The notes beneath the pieces were generated by a model, which saw nothing but the letters and a program-made list of their open reading frames with translations, was not told where the DNA came from and ran no database searches. A stretch of 64,000 bases of DNA from Bacteroidota bacterium (lineage in GTDB: Bacteria > Bacteroidota > Bacteroidia > B-17B0 > Aurantibacillaceae). Positions 16,301 to 27,900 of this stretch are shown here, piece by piece (position 1 is the stretch's first letter; the number at the start of each line of letters is the position of its first letter). A program made the translations under genes and the position numbers. The DNA lies in NCBI GenBank assembly GCA_021155905.1, contig JAJNBG010000002.1:1-64000 (forward strand). Direction: 5' to 3'.

Positions 16301-16580
16301 CCAATTCATTTTTGCTGTTCTCGGCAATGGAAAAAACCACATTATTGATCAGTCCGTCATTGTCGGAAATGGTTGTGAATTTATTTCCATCGTATTTACC
16401 AACGCCGCCGCTGTTTGTTCCAAACCACATGTTCCCTGAATGATCCTGGAAAATGGACAAAACCTGTGACTGGGGAAGTCCCTGTTCCGTATTGTAATTT
16501 TTGAAATTATAGGTTTGCGCAAAAAGCGGACTTCCAAAAAGAAGGAAAAAGAAAACTATATTTTTTTTACTAAAGGGCAT
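13353..16580 (-). CDS. Two-component-regulator propeller sensor with SpoIIE phosphatase output
   Basis: A 1075-residue transmembrane signalling protein. A signal peptide (residues 1-21) is followed by about 12-14 propeller-blade repeats ('MWFGTNSGGVGKYDG', 'IWIGTQEGVYIL') and a Y_Y_Y domain near residues 680-745 ('YQYKLEGLENDSW', 'PPGHYKFMVKAMN'), all periplasmic. TM is near 753-770. A coiled coil (about 775-830) leads to a SpoIIE/PP2C phosphatase ('SGDFYWFA', 'AAVDCTGHGVPGAFMS', 'GMDITLCAF', 'SDGYADQFGG'). Such proteins couple carbohydrate-binding-like propellers to histidine kinases; here the output is a Ser/Thr phosphatase. The partner (an anti-sigma or STAS antagonist) is not adjacent. 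A promoter lies just upstream. Confidence 0.9.
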   Translation of the reverse strand: MPFSKKNIVFFFLLFGSPLFAQTYNFKNYNTEQGLPQSQVLSIFQDHSGNMWFGTNSGGVGKYDGNKFTTISDNDGLINNVVFSIAENSKNELVFGTSKGLSVFNGFTYKNYNEKNGLKNSWIFKLLKDEDKIWIGTQEGVYILQNEKIRRFQFDSILDKASVFSIFIDSQKRMWFATINDGAICYNPANSSFTHFDKSNGLQGTFVFSIGETASKEILIGTVNGLNVIDTKNNVRVGDYIPRQFYIAFRSILVTSKNEQLFGSADIGLLKYHNYSLLRYNLSNGLTFNSIMCLFEDRENNIWMGTDGSGVYKYSGDRFVYYSKQDGLPENYVNAVIQDKKGDYWVALRNAGISRIRGASVENYKFDKKNINAIPDNDINAILAAEDGKIYFGTRDGLCVYENGKFNTISDFGFRHQYILSLFQDSKKIIWIGTNNGLFKLQNGVITEATAVNALKQTDIPFPVFCMREDKQGALWVGTENGVVKYDKENITLFSDKNNFTNRRISNIIKDYKQNLWFGTEEGLFHYDYSTFTKISQRNGLTSNFINFSQTDDLQRLFIGTNTGIDILDLKDFYNKKITIKHFGKEDGLISVESNSNASFKDKDGRILIGTINGLEIYDPRFDKKNTKEALTKINNVKLFFGQEDLSKYTNGLDSTSLLPKNLNLPFNKNHVTFHFIGVSLTAPEKVMYQYKLEGLENDSWTPPTSKTEATFSSLPPGHYKFMVKAMNNDGLWNTEPVSYEFIISPPWYKTWWFYTLSAITLIAGIWLYNSMRTKKLIADKQKLELQVTERTKELREEKEKVEIINKEVIEQKTVIEHHNIEITDSIKYAKNIQEALLPNLSEIGNLFQNSFVLYMPKDIVSGDFYWFARNGDTRFIAAVDCTGHGVPGAFMSIVGNTLLNEIVNEKKITAPGDILLELHKGVKIALNQNAKEFERRDGMDITLCAFNSNAGEIQYAGANRPLWIYRKDKGYELEIIKATKYPIGGLELEESRVYQNHVVPVNEGDCLYLFSDGYADQFGGPKGKKFMLTNLQRTLLENVESPMEVQKQKLMDAFMDWKDEAEQIDDVLVIGIRI

Positions 16581-16590
16581 CTTTGCATTT

Positions 16591-16598
16591 CAAATATA
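16591..16598 (-). promoter_or_regulatory. -7 promoter element TATATTTG
   Basis: TATATTTG on the minus strand matches TAnnTTTG, and the ATG at 16580 is 10 nt downstream. It sits between the preceding gene's terminator and the propeller-SpoIIE gene; no good -33 box is visible. Confidence 0.4.
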
Positions 16599-16600
16599 AC

Positions 16601-16632
16601 AAAAAAGCCAACCCGCTGAATAAGGGTTGGCT
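16601..16632 (-). terminator. Rho-independent terminator (of the GEVED/SprB gene)
   Basis: AGCCAACCC (16606-16614) and GGGTTGGCT (16624-16632) form a perfect 9-bp stem. On the minus strand it is followed by TTTTTTGTT. Confidence 0.85.
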
Positions 16633-16655
16633 CTTAGAGGATAAAATGTTAATTA

Positions 16656-19600
16656 TTAGTTGGTCACTGATAATTTGATCGTACTTTCAGCACCGTTGAT
16701 ATTTATTTTAATAAAATACATACCGGACGCCAGACCATCTAAAGGAACAGAATAAGAATGCTGATCCATGCTTTGTTCTCCTTGGTTTAAAACTGTTCTT
16801 ACGGATTTCCCAAAAACATCAAACAATTCTATTTTCACGTTGGCATCATCTTTCAAACTATATTGTATCGTCACCTTGCTGCTGGCAGGGTTAGGGAATA
16901 CTTTAATCGAATGTTCCTTAGCACTGATGTCGTTAACGCTAACAGTATTTATCGGGTTAATTTTGGCAGAGTCAACAATGAAGTCGAGATTTGTATATTG
17001 ATTGTTTGTAATGTTAATGATCAGTCCGTCATAAGTACCATTTGTATCCAGACCCGGAATATCCACCAGGATAAAATAGGATTCTCCAAAACCATTTGGA
17101 GGTAATCCTTGTAATACATAAGCTCCGCTTGTGTCCGTCATTGTTTGAACAAACATTTGCCCACCTGGATTCTTACCTCCTTTGACAATGATACCACCGA
17201 TTGGGTTACCCGGGGCGGCAGTTTTAAAACCTGTTCCCATTCTTTTTCCAAAGCCATTTCCTTCTTTGATATGTCCACTTAATAAACCTGTTCCTGTTGC
17301 AGTAAAGGTACCCAATGCTTTTACATTGATATCCTGAACATCATTCACAGCACATCCGTGAATTATCTGTCGGGCTGTTTTCCAGTTTACAGCGGAGTCA
17401 CCATAAGTAACCTGCATATTGGTCGCTGTTGGAATTGCTTTAATAATGTAGGTTCCTGACGTAAATGAATTGAAAAGGAAACTGCCGTTGGCTGCAATAT
17501 TTTGTCCGGCAACAGAATCAAATTTGGTGAAGAATGGTAAGTACTTATAAAGAACAACACGTCCGGCAACCGGAATGGAAGGGTTCGTAGTTACCATTCC
17601 GGAGAAATTACTGGAAGGGTTTACCGAGATATTTAATGTATTGCTTATTGCAGTACAATTCGAAGCATCGGTTACGGTTAAATTATAGGAGTGTGTTCCA
17701 ACGCTTGTCGTGTACACATAAGTTGCATTAACGGATACAATTGTGGATGGCAATTCGTTCCATGAATAAGTGAAAGGAGCAATACCACCACCTACAGTTG
17801 ACGTTAAGGTGTCTTCCAGTTGCTCACAGATTGAAGAACTGCTTCCCGAGATAGAAGCAGAAAAAGCACCCGGCTCAGTAATTGTTACGGTTTGATTAAG
17901 AATACAATTATTTGCATCCTTGATTTGTACAGTATAAGTACCTGGAGCCAAGTTTATCTCTGTATCATTTGTCCCACCGGAAGGCAACCATTGGTATGTA
18001 TATGCGCTTGTTCCACCATTGGCCAAAACAGAAGCCATACCATTATTTAAACCATTGCAGGTAACGTTCGTTTGAGTTGCGGAAGCTGTAACAGGAGTTG
18101 GTTCAGTAATGGTAACGGTTTCTGTAATCATACAGGAGTTAGCATCCATGATACTTACCGTATAATTTCCGGCACATAAACCTGTGATGGAAGAAGTTGT
18201 TCCCGGAACCGGAGTCCATGAATATAAATAAGGTGCGACACCACCTGAAGCCATAGCTTCTGCGCTACCATCGCAGCTCCCACTGCATAAGGTATTTGTT
18301 GCGGAAGTTACAGCCGTAAGAGCCGTTGGTTCCGTTATCATTACAGTATTAGTACTCGCACAACCATTTATATCCATTACGGTTACTGAATAAATTCCAG
18401 CGCATAATCCGGTGACAGAAGGCGTCGTTGCCGGAGCAGGAGACCATGAATACACAAACGGACCCGATCCGCTTACCGGAGTTACGGAAGCTGATCCATT
18501 GCAAGCACTAAAACATGCAGTTGCAGAACCGGTTACAGAAGCCGTTACAATATCAACAGTCACTGCAACAGTATCTGATAATAACACAGACGACCCGTTA
18601 CACATAATATCACAATAGTAATAGGAGGTAGTAGCAGGCATTACGTTAATGGCGGTTGTGCCAGAAGCAATACCTTCGTTACCAAAAGCTCCGCCGGTAG
18701 ATGACATCCATTGGAAGGTGATGCCGGTGGCAACCGGTAAAACAGGTGCAAGATCCAACGCCGTTGATTGACCCAGACAGATAATTGAAGCGCCTGAAGC
18801 AGAAATTGCATTTGGGAAAGATACCAATCCGCAATCAGGAGGCATGATGGTCACCAGGTAATCTTCGGTTTCTCCGTAGGTTGTAAATCCGGTACCAATT
18901 TGTTTTGCTCCTCCACCCTGAGGCGTAATACAGGCTTCGTATGAATTTAAAGAATTACCGGATATATTTCGTACTCTCATTCTTGTTAATCCGACATTGG
19001 CTGTTACGGGAATAGAGATAGCACCGGCTATCGTGTCATTCCCGCTGTTACTTCCTAAAAAGGTGTATTCATTGGAGTCAAATGTTCCGTTCTGATCATA
19101 ATCGATCCATACACTAACATGTTCTCCGGATGTATATCCTAAAACTGTTGTCATGGTGTAGGATTGTCCCGCGCTGATAGTAGATGAAGCCACTGTTCCT
19201 GTAAAATCCTCGAAGCCGATCGGTCCACTGCATGCTGAAGTATTTGTCATTGTTGCAAAGGCAACATAATTGATTTCGTCGCCTGATGCACAGTCCATCT
19301 GACCAGGGATACAGTAACATGCCATCAACGGATTTTGAGTTACCGTGATTGGCGTTGAAGTACCACTCATGGCACTGGATGTACAAGTGGTGATGCATCT
19401 GTAATGAGTGGTCATAGTTTGAGACCATACTTCATATGGAAAGTCTGTTTGCGCGGTACCTAAATTGAACCACGCGACGTTATCAGTCGAATATTGCCAT
19501 TGATACGAAAGGTTACTTACGATATCGCTATTAACCAGGTTCAGTTTTAAAGTTGTATTAGCACAAATCGCAGTATAGGAAGAAGTAGCATCACCGGCAT

Positions 19601-21731
19601 TAGGTGCACCGGTACAAGGAGGAGCAGGTGTAATATTTACAAAATAATCAATGTTAGTACCATCTGAGTAGTTGGCGGTACATGGATCAAAACCCGGGAA
19701 AACACTGCTAATGGATTCCATTTTTAAACGCAACCTTGTATTACCACCCATGGCTGAAAGCGGCACGGTGAATGGCATTATTATAGTTCCATTAACGGAG
19801 TCCCCTACGTTCATATATTCTGCTGAATCAAAAATTCCGTTTTGGTTATAATCCAGCCAGGCTCCCACATATGCTCTTGGGAAAGGCGACGCGATAGTTG
19901 CCGTGATGGTATAAGTTTGATTGGCATTTAAAGATAAAGACATGGAAGGCGTACTTGTCAGGTCATAATAGTTGTCTCCTGCATTACAGGCAGGAGTATA
20001 GGAAACACCCGCAACGGTTACGTCTGTCATTTGTGCACCATTAGAACAGGTAACATAATCAGGCACACAATAGCAGGTTGTCGGCAAATTCTGTACAACG
20101 ACTACCGGAGTAGAAGTAGCAGAAATTGCACTGTTTGTACAGGTAAGTACGCATTGATAATGAGTTGTAGCCGTTTGTGAAGAAACCGCTAAAGGAACGT
20201 TGGGTTGAGAAACTCCCAGGTCGGTCCACAAAGAACCGTCCGGAGACGATTGCCATTGATAGTTGATGCCACTAACCGCATCATTACCTGCTAAATAAAG
20301 AGTATAAGGTGTATTGGTACAAACATTAGTCAAAGATGATACGGCACTTCCGCCGTTCGGCGTTAGAGAACAGGCCGGCGCTGCGGTAATATTCACTTTA
20401 TAATCTAAAATCTGGCCGAGGCTTCCCGGATTGTTAGCACATGGATTAAGGTTTGTTCCTGGATAAGCGTAATAAGCATCAAGCATTAAACGCATTCTTA
20501 CCGTTCCTGTTGGTGCGGTAAAAGGAACATTCACATAGGTCGAGTAAGTTCCGGATGCACCAAAACCTAAAGAGGTAAATTCATTGCTGTCAAATACTCC
20601 ATTTTGATCATAATCGATCCATGCTCCCATGATACCATCACCATTAAAACCGCTGATACCTGATGTTGCTGATAAAGTATAGGTGTTTCCTGCGACTAAA
20701 TTAATACTGGTATAGTTACTCATGGTTGAATCAGAAAACCCGTATGAATCACAATTCGTGTTTTGAGAAATAACATTGGCTATAGAAAACTCAGCTATGG
20801 AATCCTGTGTACAATCTACCATGAAATTTGGCCAGTTAGGCATGCAGTAACAGTTTATTAATGGATTCAGGTTTACACTGACAGTTGTTGATGTATCTGA
20901 TTGGGTGGAGGAAGTACAAGTGCTGATACATCTGTATAATAGGCTTTGAGGTATACTAGAAACGGAATATCCCCAACTGATCTGTTGTGTCCCCATATTA
21001 GACCACACAGTTCCATCAACAGAAGATTGCCATTGGTAGGTCATTCCTGATTCCAGCGTATTACCAACAAGATCAAGGTTAAACGCTGTGTTGGGGCAAA
21101 TCAATGTAGATGAAGAAATCGCGTTTCCTGCATATGGCGTTCCGGAACATGATGGCAACGGTAATACGGTGATCTCATAATCTTCTGTTTCACCATAATT
21201 CGAGTTTGTTGTCCCACATGCATCTGATGCTCCGGGTCCCGGGGACGTATCGCTCGATCTTAAACGGATGCGGGTTTGTCCTGCTAAAGCGTTATAAGGG
21301 ATTATGAAACTTCCACTGAAGTACGCCGTTGCCAAAGCCCCCACATTAGGAGAAACACCCATAAATTCTGACGCACTGAAGGTGCCATCCTGATTCCAGT
21401 CACCCCACACACCTATATGGCAGGTGCCATATGTACCGCCACCAACATTCAAATTATAAGGTGTGCCAATAGTTAAAGACGTGGTAGTTGCACCGGTATT
21501 AGGAAAAAAAGTATAAAAAGGGCTTGATGCTCCTGCTGAAGGGTTGTTTAAAGAAGTTCCAACGAACTCCACTAAAGAAATCCAATCTCCGGATCCTGTG
21601 CCTGTACCATATGAAGTGGAGCAATAAACCTGGGCATTACCAGTGTTTGAAAAAGTCCCGAGGATTAGCATTAAAACCAAAGCACAAGCCTTACTTTTTT
21701 TGAAAACGGATTTGGGTAGAGTTATTCTCAT
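16656..21731 (-). CDS. Giant T9SS-secreted protein with GEVED and SprB repeats
   Basis: A 1691-residue exported surface protein (signal peptide up to about residue 33, 'GTFSNTGNAQVYC'). Four GEVED-type domains ('GVWGDWNQDGTF', 'GETEDYEITV', 'AWIDYDQNGVFDSNEF') alternate with about four Ig-like modules ('YQWQSSVDGTVWSNMG'). Then come three SprB-like repeats ('SCDGSAEAMASGGVAPYLYS') and one further PKD-like unit. Near residues 1395-1600 lies a module shared with the next protein ('EGNGFGKRMGTGFKT', 'IIVKGGKNPGGQM'). The last 80 residues are a T9SS type A sorting domain ('VFPNPASSKVTIQYSL', 'LASGMYFIKININGAE'). In this class such modules serve adhesion or gliding, but no specific role is proved. 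It lies in the same direction as the other giant gene, with a terminator between. Confidence 0.9.
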   Translation of the reverse strand: MRITLPKSVFKKSKACALVLMLILGTFSNTGNAQVYCSTSYGTGTGSGDWISLVEFVGTSLNNPSAGASSPFYTFFPNTGATTTSLTIGTPYNLNVGGGTYGTCHIGVWGDWNQDGTFSASEFMGVSPNVGALATAYFSGSFIIPYNALAGQTRIRLRSSDTSPGPGASDACGTTNSNYGETEDYEITVLPLPSCSGTPYAGNAISSSTLICPNTAFNLDLVGNTLESGMTYQWQSSVDGTVWSNMGTQQISWGYSVSSIPQSLLYRCISTCTSSTQSDTSTTVSVNLNPLINCYCMPNWPNFMVDCTQDSIAEFSIANVISQNTNCDSYGFSDSTMSNYTSINLVAGNTYTLSATSGISGFNGDGIMGAWIDYDQNGVFDSNEFTSLGFGASGTYSTYVNVPFTAPTGTVRMRLMLDAYYAYPGTNLNPCANNPGSLGQILDYKVNITAAPACSLTPNGGSAVSSLTNVCTNTPYTLYLAGNDAVSGINYQWQSSPDGSLWTDLGVSQPNVPLAVSSQTATTHYQCVLTCTNSAISATSTPVVVVQNLPTTCYCVPDYVTCSNGAQMTDVTVAGVSYTPACNAGDNYYDLTSTPSMSLSLNANQTYTITATIASPFPRAYVGAWLDYNQNGIFDSAEYMNVGDSVNGTIIMPFTVPLSAMGGNTRLRLKMESISSVFPGFDPCTANYSDGTNIDYFVNITPAPPCTGAPNAGDATSSYTAICANTTLKLNLVNSDIVSNLSYQWQYSTDNVAWFNLGTAQTDFPYEVWSQTMTTHYRCITTCTSSAMSGTSTPITVTQNPLMACYCIPGQMDCASGDEINYVAFATMTNTSACSGPIGFEDFTGTVASSTISAGQSYTMTTVLGYTSGEHVSVWIDYDQNGTFDSNEYTFLGSNSGNDTIAGAISIPVTANVGLTRMRVRNISGNSLNSYEACITPQGGGAKQIGTGFTTYGETEDYLVTIMPPDCGLVSFPNAISASGASIICLGQSTALDLAPVLPVATGITFQWMSSTGGAFGNEGIASGTTAINVMPATTSYYYCDIMCNGSSVLLSDTVAVTVDIVTASVTGSATACFSACNGSASVTPVSGSGPFVYSWSPAPATTPSVTGLCAGIYSVTVMDINGCASTNTVMITEPTALTAVTSATNTLCSGSCDGSAEAMASGGVAPYLYSWTPVPGTTSSITGLCAGNYTVSIMDANSCMITETVTITEPTPVTASATQTNVTCNGLNNGMASVLANGGTSAYTYQWLPSGGTNDTEINLAPGTYTVQIKDANNCILNQTVTITEPGAFSASISGSSSSICEQLEDTLTSTVGGGIAPFTYSWNELPSTIVSVNATYVYTTSVGTHSYNLTVTDASNCTAISNTLNISVNPSSNFSGMVTTNPSIPVAGRVVLYKYLPFFTKFDSVAGQNIAANGSFLFNSFTSGTYIIKAIPTATNMQVTYGDSAVNWKTARQIIHGCAVNDVQDINVKALGTFTATGTGLLSGHIKEGNGFGKRMGTGFKTAAPGNPIGGIIVKGGKNPGGQMFVQTMTDTSGAYVLQGLPPNGFGESYFILVDIPGLDTNGTYDGLIINITNNQYTNLDFIVDSAKINPINTVSVNDISAKEHSIKVFPNPASSKVTIQYSLKDDANVKIELFDVFGKSVRTVLNQGEQSMDQHSYSVPLDGLASGMYFIKININGAESTIKLSVTN

Positions 21732-21942
21732 TTTAAGTGTATTTTTTGATGATCGTATGTATTTTAAATAAAGATTTTTTTTATTTCAAAAGGCTAACAA
21801 AAATATAACTTTTTTTGATTTGAGCCGTATTTAATTTGTTGTTTTTTATGGACAAAGCTTGAGATGTATATGATTAATGAAAATAATTAATCTTTAAATT
21901 TCTTTTAATTATTTCTAAATTTTTTAGAAACTCATTTGAAAT

Positions 21943-21980
21943 AATAAAAGCCATCTGTCGTCAGACAGATGGCTTTTATT
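21943..21980 (-). terminator. Rho-independent terminator (17-bp perfect stem)
   Basis: AATAAAAGCCATCTGTC (21943-21959) and its exact complement (21964-21980) with a GTCA loop. On the minus strand it is followed by ATTTCAAATG. It ends the second giant gene. Confidence 0.85.
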
Positions 21981-21994
21981 TGCCTGGCTAAAAT

Positions 21995-24900
21995 CTATTC
22001 GCTTACTATTAGTTTAATAATATTTTCAGAATTATTTATCGTTAATTTAATGAAATATATTCCTGAACCAAAGTGCTCCGTATTGATTTTGTGAGTGTAT
22101 TTATCTTTTTCCTGGCGTGCGTCGGATATACTCTGCATTTTATGACCGATAACATCAAAAATTTCGATCTGAACTTCTGCAGGCTCAAGCAGTTCATATT
22201 GAATGATCGTATATTGACGCGCAGGATTAGGGTAAACAATTATTTTATTTTCCAGTAAAATGTTTTCCGTTGGAACAAAGGTTATGTTGTTAGGGTTGAT
22301 ATACATGGAATCCACATAAAAATTTAAATTATTGAATTGTGTGCTGCCGGTAGACACAACAACGTGGTACGTGCCATTGGTATCTAATCCGGGAATATCC
22401 ACATAAACAAAGTAGCTTTCAGATCCGGTATTTAATGGTAAGCCTGATAACGTATAAGTTCCTGTTGAAGGATCTGTTAATGTTTGAACAAGCATTTGTC
22501 CACCGGGGTTTTTACCTCCTTTTACAATAATTCCCCCAATTGGATTACCCGGAACCATTGTTTTAAAAGAGGTATTCATCCTTTGTCCGAATCCGTTTCC
22601 TTCTGTAATTGTACCTGTTAATACTCCGGGACCCATCACAAAGTTTCCAAGGGCCATCAGTTTAATGTTTTGAGCAGAGTTAGTTGTGCAACCATGATTA
22701 ATTACAGTTGCATCCTGCCAGCTGATGGCACTGTCTCCATATGTTACCTGGATGTTTGTAGCACTTGGAACAGCTCTTACCACATAGAGGGAACTGTCAA
22801 TGTTAGAGAATGAATATGAACCGGCAAATGGAACAGTGGTGATTGAATCCCATTGACTTAAAGCAGACACGTATTTGTACAAAATCACATCACCTGTTGT
22901 TGCGCCGGTAGTGCTTGTAATTACACCACTGATGCTTTTTGATGGTATAATGGAAACAGTGGTGATTAAAGAAGAAAGACACGAACCGTTAATTCCCGAC
23001 ACAGTATAAGTAGTTGTTACCGAAGGGGTGACACTAATGCCCGGCGAGGCTGCACCTGTGTTCCAGGTGTAGGAAGTTGCTCCGCTTGCTGTTAAATTAG
23101 AAGTTGAACCATTACAGATATTGAGGTTACCGGTAACCGAAAGTACCGGTGAGCTATTTACTGTGAGAGTAAGGGTCGTTACATCGGAGCATCCGTTGGC
23201 TCCTGTTCCTGTTACACTATAGGTTGTTGAGGTAACGGGTGAAACTACTATCGATGAAGAGGTTGGCCCTGAACTCCAGATATAACTTACCGCACCTGTT
23301 GCTGTTAAAGTACTCTGGCTTCCTGAACATATAGTGGACGGAGATGCATTAACCGAAATGGACGGCATTACGACATCCTGCATGATGAATACATTGTTTG
23401 AAAAAGAGCAGCCATTAACCGTATTGGTTATTGACACCGAGTAACTTCCGGGTGATACAAAAGCAGGGGAAGATGTATTTTCAGTCCCCGGAATGATACC
23501 ACCTGCAGGCGACCAGCTGAACATGACGGTTGACGGATTGGCCGTTGCGGTTATGCTTACAGTTGGCGAAAGGCATGTAATAGTTGCAGAAGTCGATGAT
23601 AATGATGCCGTTGGTACAGCCATATCTGACACAACGCTAATGGTCGCCATAGCAGCACATCCATTTAGAGTATTTGTAACAACAACTGTAAACACATCTG
23701 CGGCAAGAGCCACGGGATTATTAACCGAGTAATTACTTAACGTTCCCGCAGTCGAAGACGTCCATGAGTATGACGTAAAAGGATCATCGGTACTGGATGT
23801 ATTTAAAGTAGCCGTTGGACTTGCACAGGTAATGGTTGGAGTACTGCCCGTATTAATGGTAGGGATGGAAGTATTAGAAAAAACTGCGACGGTCGACGAT
23901 GCCGTACATCCATTTACCGGATTAGTGGCAGTCAATGTATAGATGCCTGCAGCACAAGCAGCTGTAGAAAGAGTATTTGTGGAACCACAAACGCCGCCGG
24001 TCCAGCTGAATGCCGCATTAGTCGGCGTAGTTATACTTCCGTTCAATGGTACTGAAAATGAAATACAGGACATGGTTTGATTTGAGCCGGCGCTCAGACC
24101 TGCAGGCATTGTTGTGTTTTGAGAAACAGATGCTGTAGTTGAATAAGTACATCCATTAGATGGATTTATTACAGTTAATGAATACATTCCTGCACCAACG
24201 GCAATGGCATTTTGAGAATTTGTTCCGCTCGAAATAGATCCTCCTCCTGGAGCTGTCCATGTGTAATTTACGCCCGCCAAACTAGAATTTAAATTGACTG
24301 TTGACGTTGTACAGGTAATAGTACCGGTTGTACTCGCCGTTGTTGTTGGGGTTATCGTATTTTGACTCACAATCTGAGAACCCATTGAAACACAGCCGTT
24401 GACAGTATTAGTAACCGTGTAATTTTTTACACCACCACTACTTACAGTAATTGTTCCGGTAGTATTTCCGGATACAATACCTGTTCCGGACCATGAGTAG
24501 GATACCGGAGTGACCGTTGTAGAAATGCCGACTGCTACTAAAGTATTGGTACAGGTCAACGTATTTGTTACTGGATTATTTGTTACAACTGGTGCGCCAG
24601 AACTAGGGGACACCTGAACTGTTCCTTGTTTGGAACACCCATTTACCGGATTGGTAACCGTTAATGTATATATATTAGCTGCGTTAGCTGTGGCAGTATA
24701 ACTTGTTGCTCCGGATAAAACACCGCCTGTCCAGGCACCAGTACAGTTAGTCGGAGTTGCGACACCGGATATGGAAACTGTAGGTGATGCGCAGGAAAGT
24801 GTTTGAGTACCGGTAACAGTAAGCGTTGGGACAACCGTATTTTGAGAAACACAGGTATTAGCAGTAACTGTACATCCGTTCGATATATTAGTAACAGTTA

Positions 24901-27900
24901 AATTATAACATCCCGGTAAATTTATTATCGGGTTAGCAGTTGTGGATCCTGCTACTATGCCAGGACCGCTCCAGTTATATGTTCCGCCGCCGGTTCCTGA
25001 TAGAGCCATCGTTGTTGTTGTGCATGTTAATGTTCCCGAGTTTGAAGCAGATGCAGTTGGAGGAGTTGTATTTTGTGAAACAGCGGTAGTCGCGGACGCA
25101 GCACATCCATTTACGGGATTGGTCACAGATAAAGTATAAATTCCCAGGGCATTTGCCGCTGTATTTTGAGTTGTTGGAGATCCTGAAATTCCGGGCCCAG
25201 ACCATGAATAGTTCATGCCAACAGGTCCGCCATTTAATGCAACCGTTAATGTACTACAGGTTAAAGTTCCTGTTGTGCTTGCCGTAGTTGAAGGCGAAGT
25301 TGTGTTCTGGTTAACAGCTGTTGTTGCAGTGGCAGAACAACCATTCGCAGAAGTAACGGTTAAAGAATAAATTCCTCCTTTGTTGACAGTGGCCGATGAT
25401 GTTGTACCTCCGGAAACAATACCCGGCCCACTCCAGCTATAGGTTCCCCCACCTGTTCCTGTAACAGAAACAGTTGCAATAGTACAGGTCAATGTGCCTG
25501 AGTTCGATGCAGTTGGTGAAGGAGCAGTTGTATTTTGAGTCACTGCTGTTGTTGCCATACCTGAGCATCCGGTTCCCGAATTAGTAACAGTCACTGTATA
25601 GTTCCCCGGTAAATTAGCCGATGTATTTTGAGTGGTTGTAGGTCCGGCAATTCCGGGGCCTGACCATAAATAAGTTGCGCCCGCAGCAAATCCACTGCTT
25701 AACCCCACTGTTGTTGCCGAACAGGTTAACGTACCTGATGTACTGGCCGTGGCAATAGGATTAGAATTTACAGTTAAGCTTAAAGTTTTAGTGTTTATAC
25801 ATCCGGCAGCACTTCTTCCGATTACTGTATAGTTTGTAGTTGTGGTTGGAGAAACAACAACACTTGACCCAGTTAAACTGCCCGGGTTCCAGGTATAAGT
25901 TGAAGCACCGGAAGCAGTTAACGAAGAAGCTGATCCCGCGCATATGGCAGTAGGATTACTGAGCGCAGTTACCGTCGGGTTAGGGCTTACATTTAAAGTA
26001 ACTGTTTTAGTGTTTGAGCATCCGGTGCCAGCCATTCCTGTTACCGTATATGTGGTAGTCACGGTTGGTGTTACAGCAATTGTAACACTGGTTATGCTTC
26101 CAGGATTCCAGGTATAAGATATTGCTCCTGAAGCAGTTAAAGTAGCAGTAGAACCAACACACATCGTAGTAGGATTACTAACCGCATTGATGGTTGGATT
26201 AGGATTTACAGTTACAGTTTTAAAGTCGGAGTTGGTACATCCTGTAAGGGTATTTGTTCCTACTACCGTATAAGTAGTTGTAGTAAAAGGAGTCACATTT
26301 TGATTTGCTCCGACAAAATTACCGGGATTCCAGGTATAGGTATGTGCTCCGGTTGCCGTATTCATAGTTGAGCCACCATTACAAATTGTATTATCAAGGC
26401 CGGCAGACACAACTGGCAATGCATTTACTGTTATCATCACTGTATTGGTTGCCACACATCCATTGGAATCCGTTACCGTAACGGTGTATGTTTGAGTAGA
26501 CGTTGGGTTTGCTGTAACTACAGAAGATGTTGTTGAGCTAAGAGATGCACCGGGTGACCAGCTATAAGTATAAGCAGGTACACCGTTTGATGCTGTAATA
26601 GTAAGGGTTGTATTAGCTCCGTTGCAAATGGTCATATTTCCTGTAAAAGAAGTATTGATAGAAGGAGGATTTACTAAAGAACCTATTGTAGAGGCCGTGC
26701 ATCCGTTCAGATCAGTTGTCACAACAGAATACGTACCGGCGTATTGACCGGAAATATTTTGTGTATTTTGATTCCCGGGGCTCCAGGTATAAGTATAAGG
26801 AGAAGTGCCTCCTGAGGGAGTTGACGAAACCATTCCATCATTACTTCCAAAACAGCTTGGGTTTGTGGTAACCATGGAAATGGAAGGTGATACAACAGTA
26901 AGAGTCGCGGTATTGGAGACGATGTTTTTACATCCAACATTCACAATACACCTTAATTTATTTTGGTTCATACTGGGAATCGCTGTAAAACTGGTTACAG
27001 AAGTATTGGTGTTTGTATATGGGAATACAGCATTAGAAAAAGTACCTGTGGTCGCAGAGTGCCATTGGTAGCTGATTGGCACCCCGCCAACAACGTTTAA
27101 CGACATTGTTCCTGCTGTGTTATTACATTTAACACTGGAAACAGGTTGAGAGGATATCCCTATCGTACTGGATAAAGTTTTTACATTTAACGCATTATTT
27201 GCCGGTTGATCTACATAAAAAAAGTATGGAGTCCCGGTATAATCTATTTCAATATTAGGATTGAGGGAAGTAGCACTGTTCAGGTACCCTCCTCCAATCA
27301 CATTGCTCCACGTAGGTACGCCTGTATATTTATAAGCAACCGGATAGGGAGGAGTACTCAAAATACCTGTAATGTAAGGAACATCAACCGGGTCCAGTTC
27401 AAGATCAAAAACATTACCCGAACTTAATCCGGTTATAGCAGAGCCAACAGGTGTCCAGGTTGCTCCGTCGAATTTTTGAACCACAGTGTTTCCTCCTGTT
27501 TCTGTATAACCTAAATAGAAATCACCGTTACTCGCAAGTTTAATTTTTGAGTTGGTTGCATTTGCTCCTAGTGTGGACATCAACACCCAGGCAGCACCAT
27601 TGTATTTCATGACAGTGGTCTTGTTGGTTTGAGTACCATCCTGGAAAGCTAATACCGGCATATTAGAATTGGTAACGATCAAGGAATTAAAGGCGCCAAC
27701 TCCTGGAGATACAACTCCTGAGCCAACGGCAGCCCATACGGATGAGCCGCTGTTCCATTTTTTTACAGTTGATTTATTTGAGTTAGCAACATCTGTGTAG
27801 GCAATATACTCATCGCCAGCTGGATCTGAAGTAATACAAAGATTGGTAACAGCTCCTGTTGAAACAGCAGCACCCTGCTGCAATAATACGGCTCCTGATA

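Noticed and set aside
22900-26700. Periodic DNA repeats that might suggest a CRISPR or tandem array
   Set aside because: The period is about 230 nt and follows protein repeats in an open reading frame; there are no short identical direct repeats with unique spacers.
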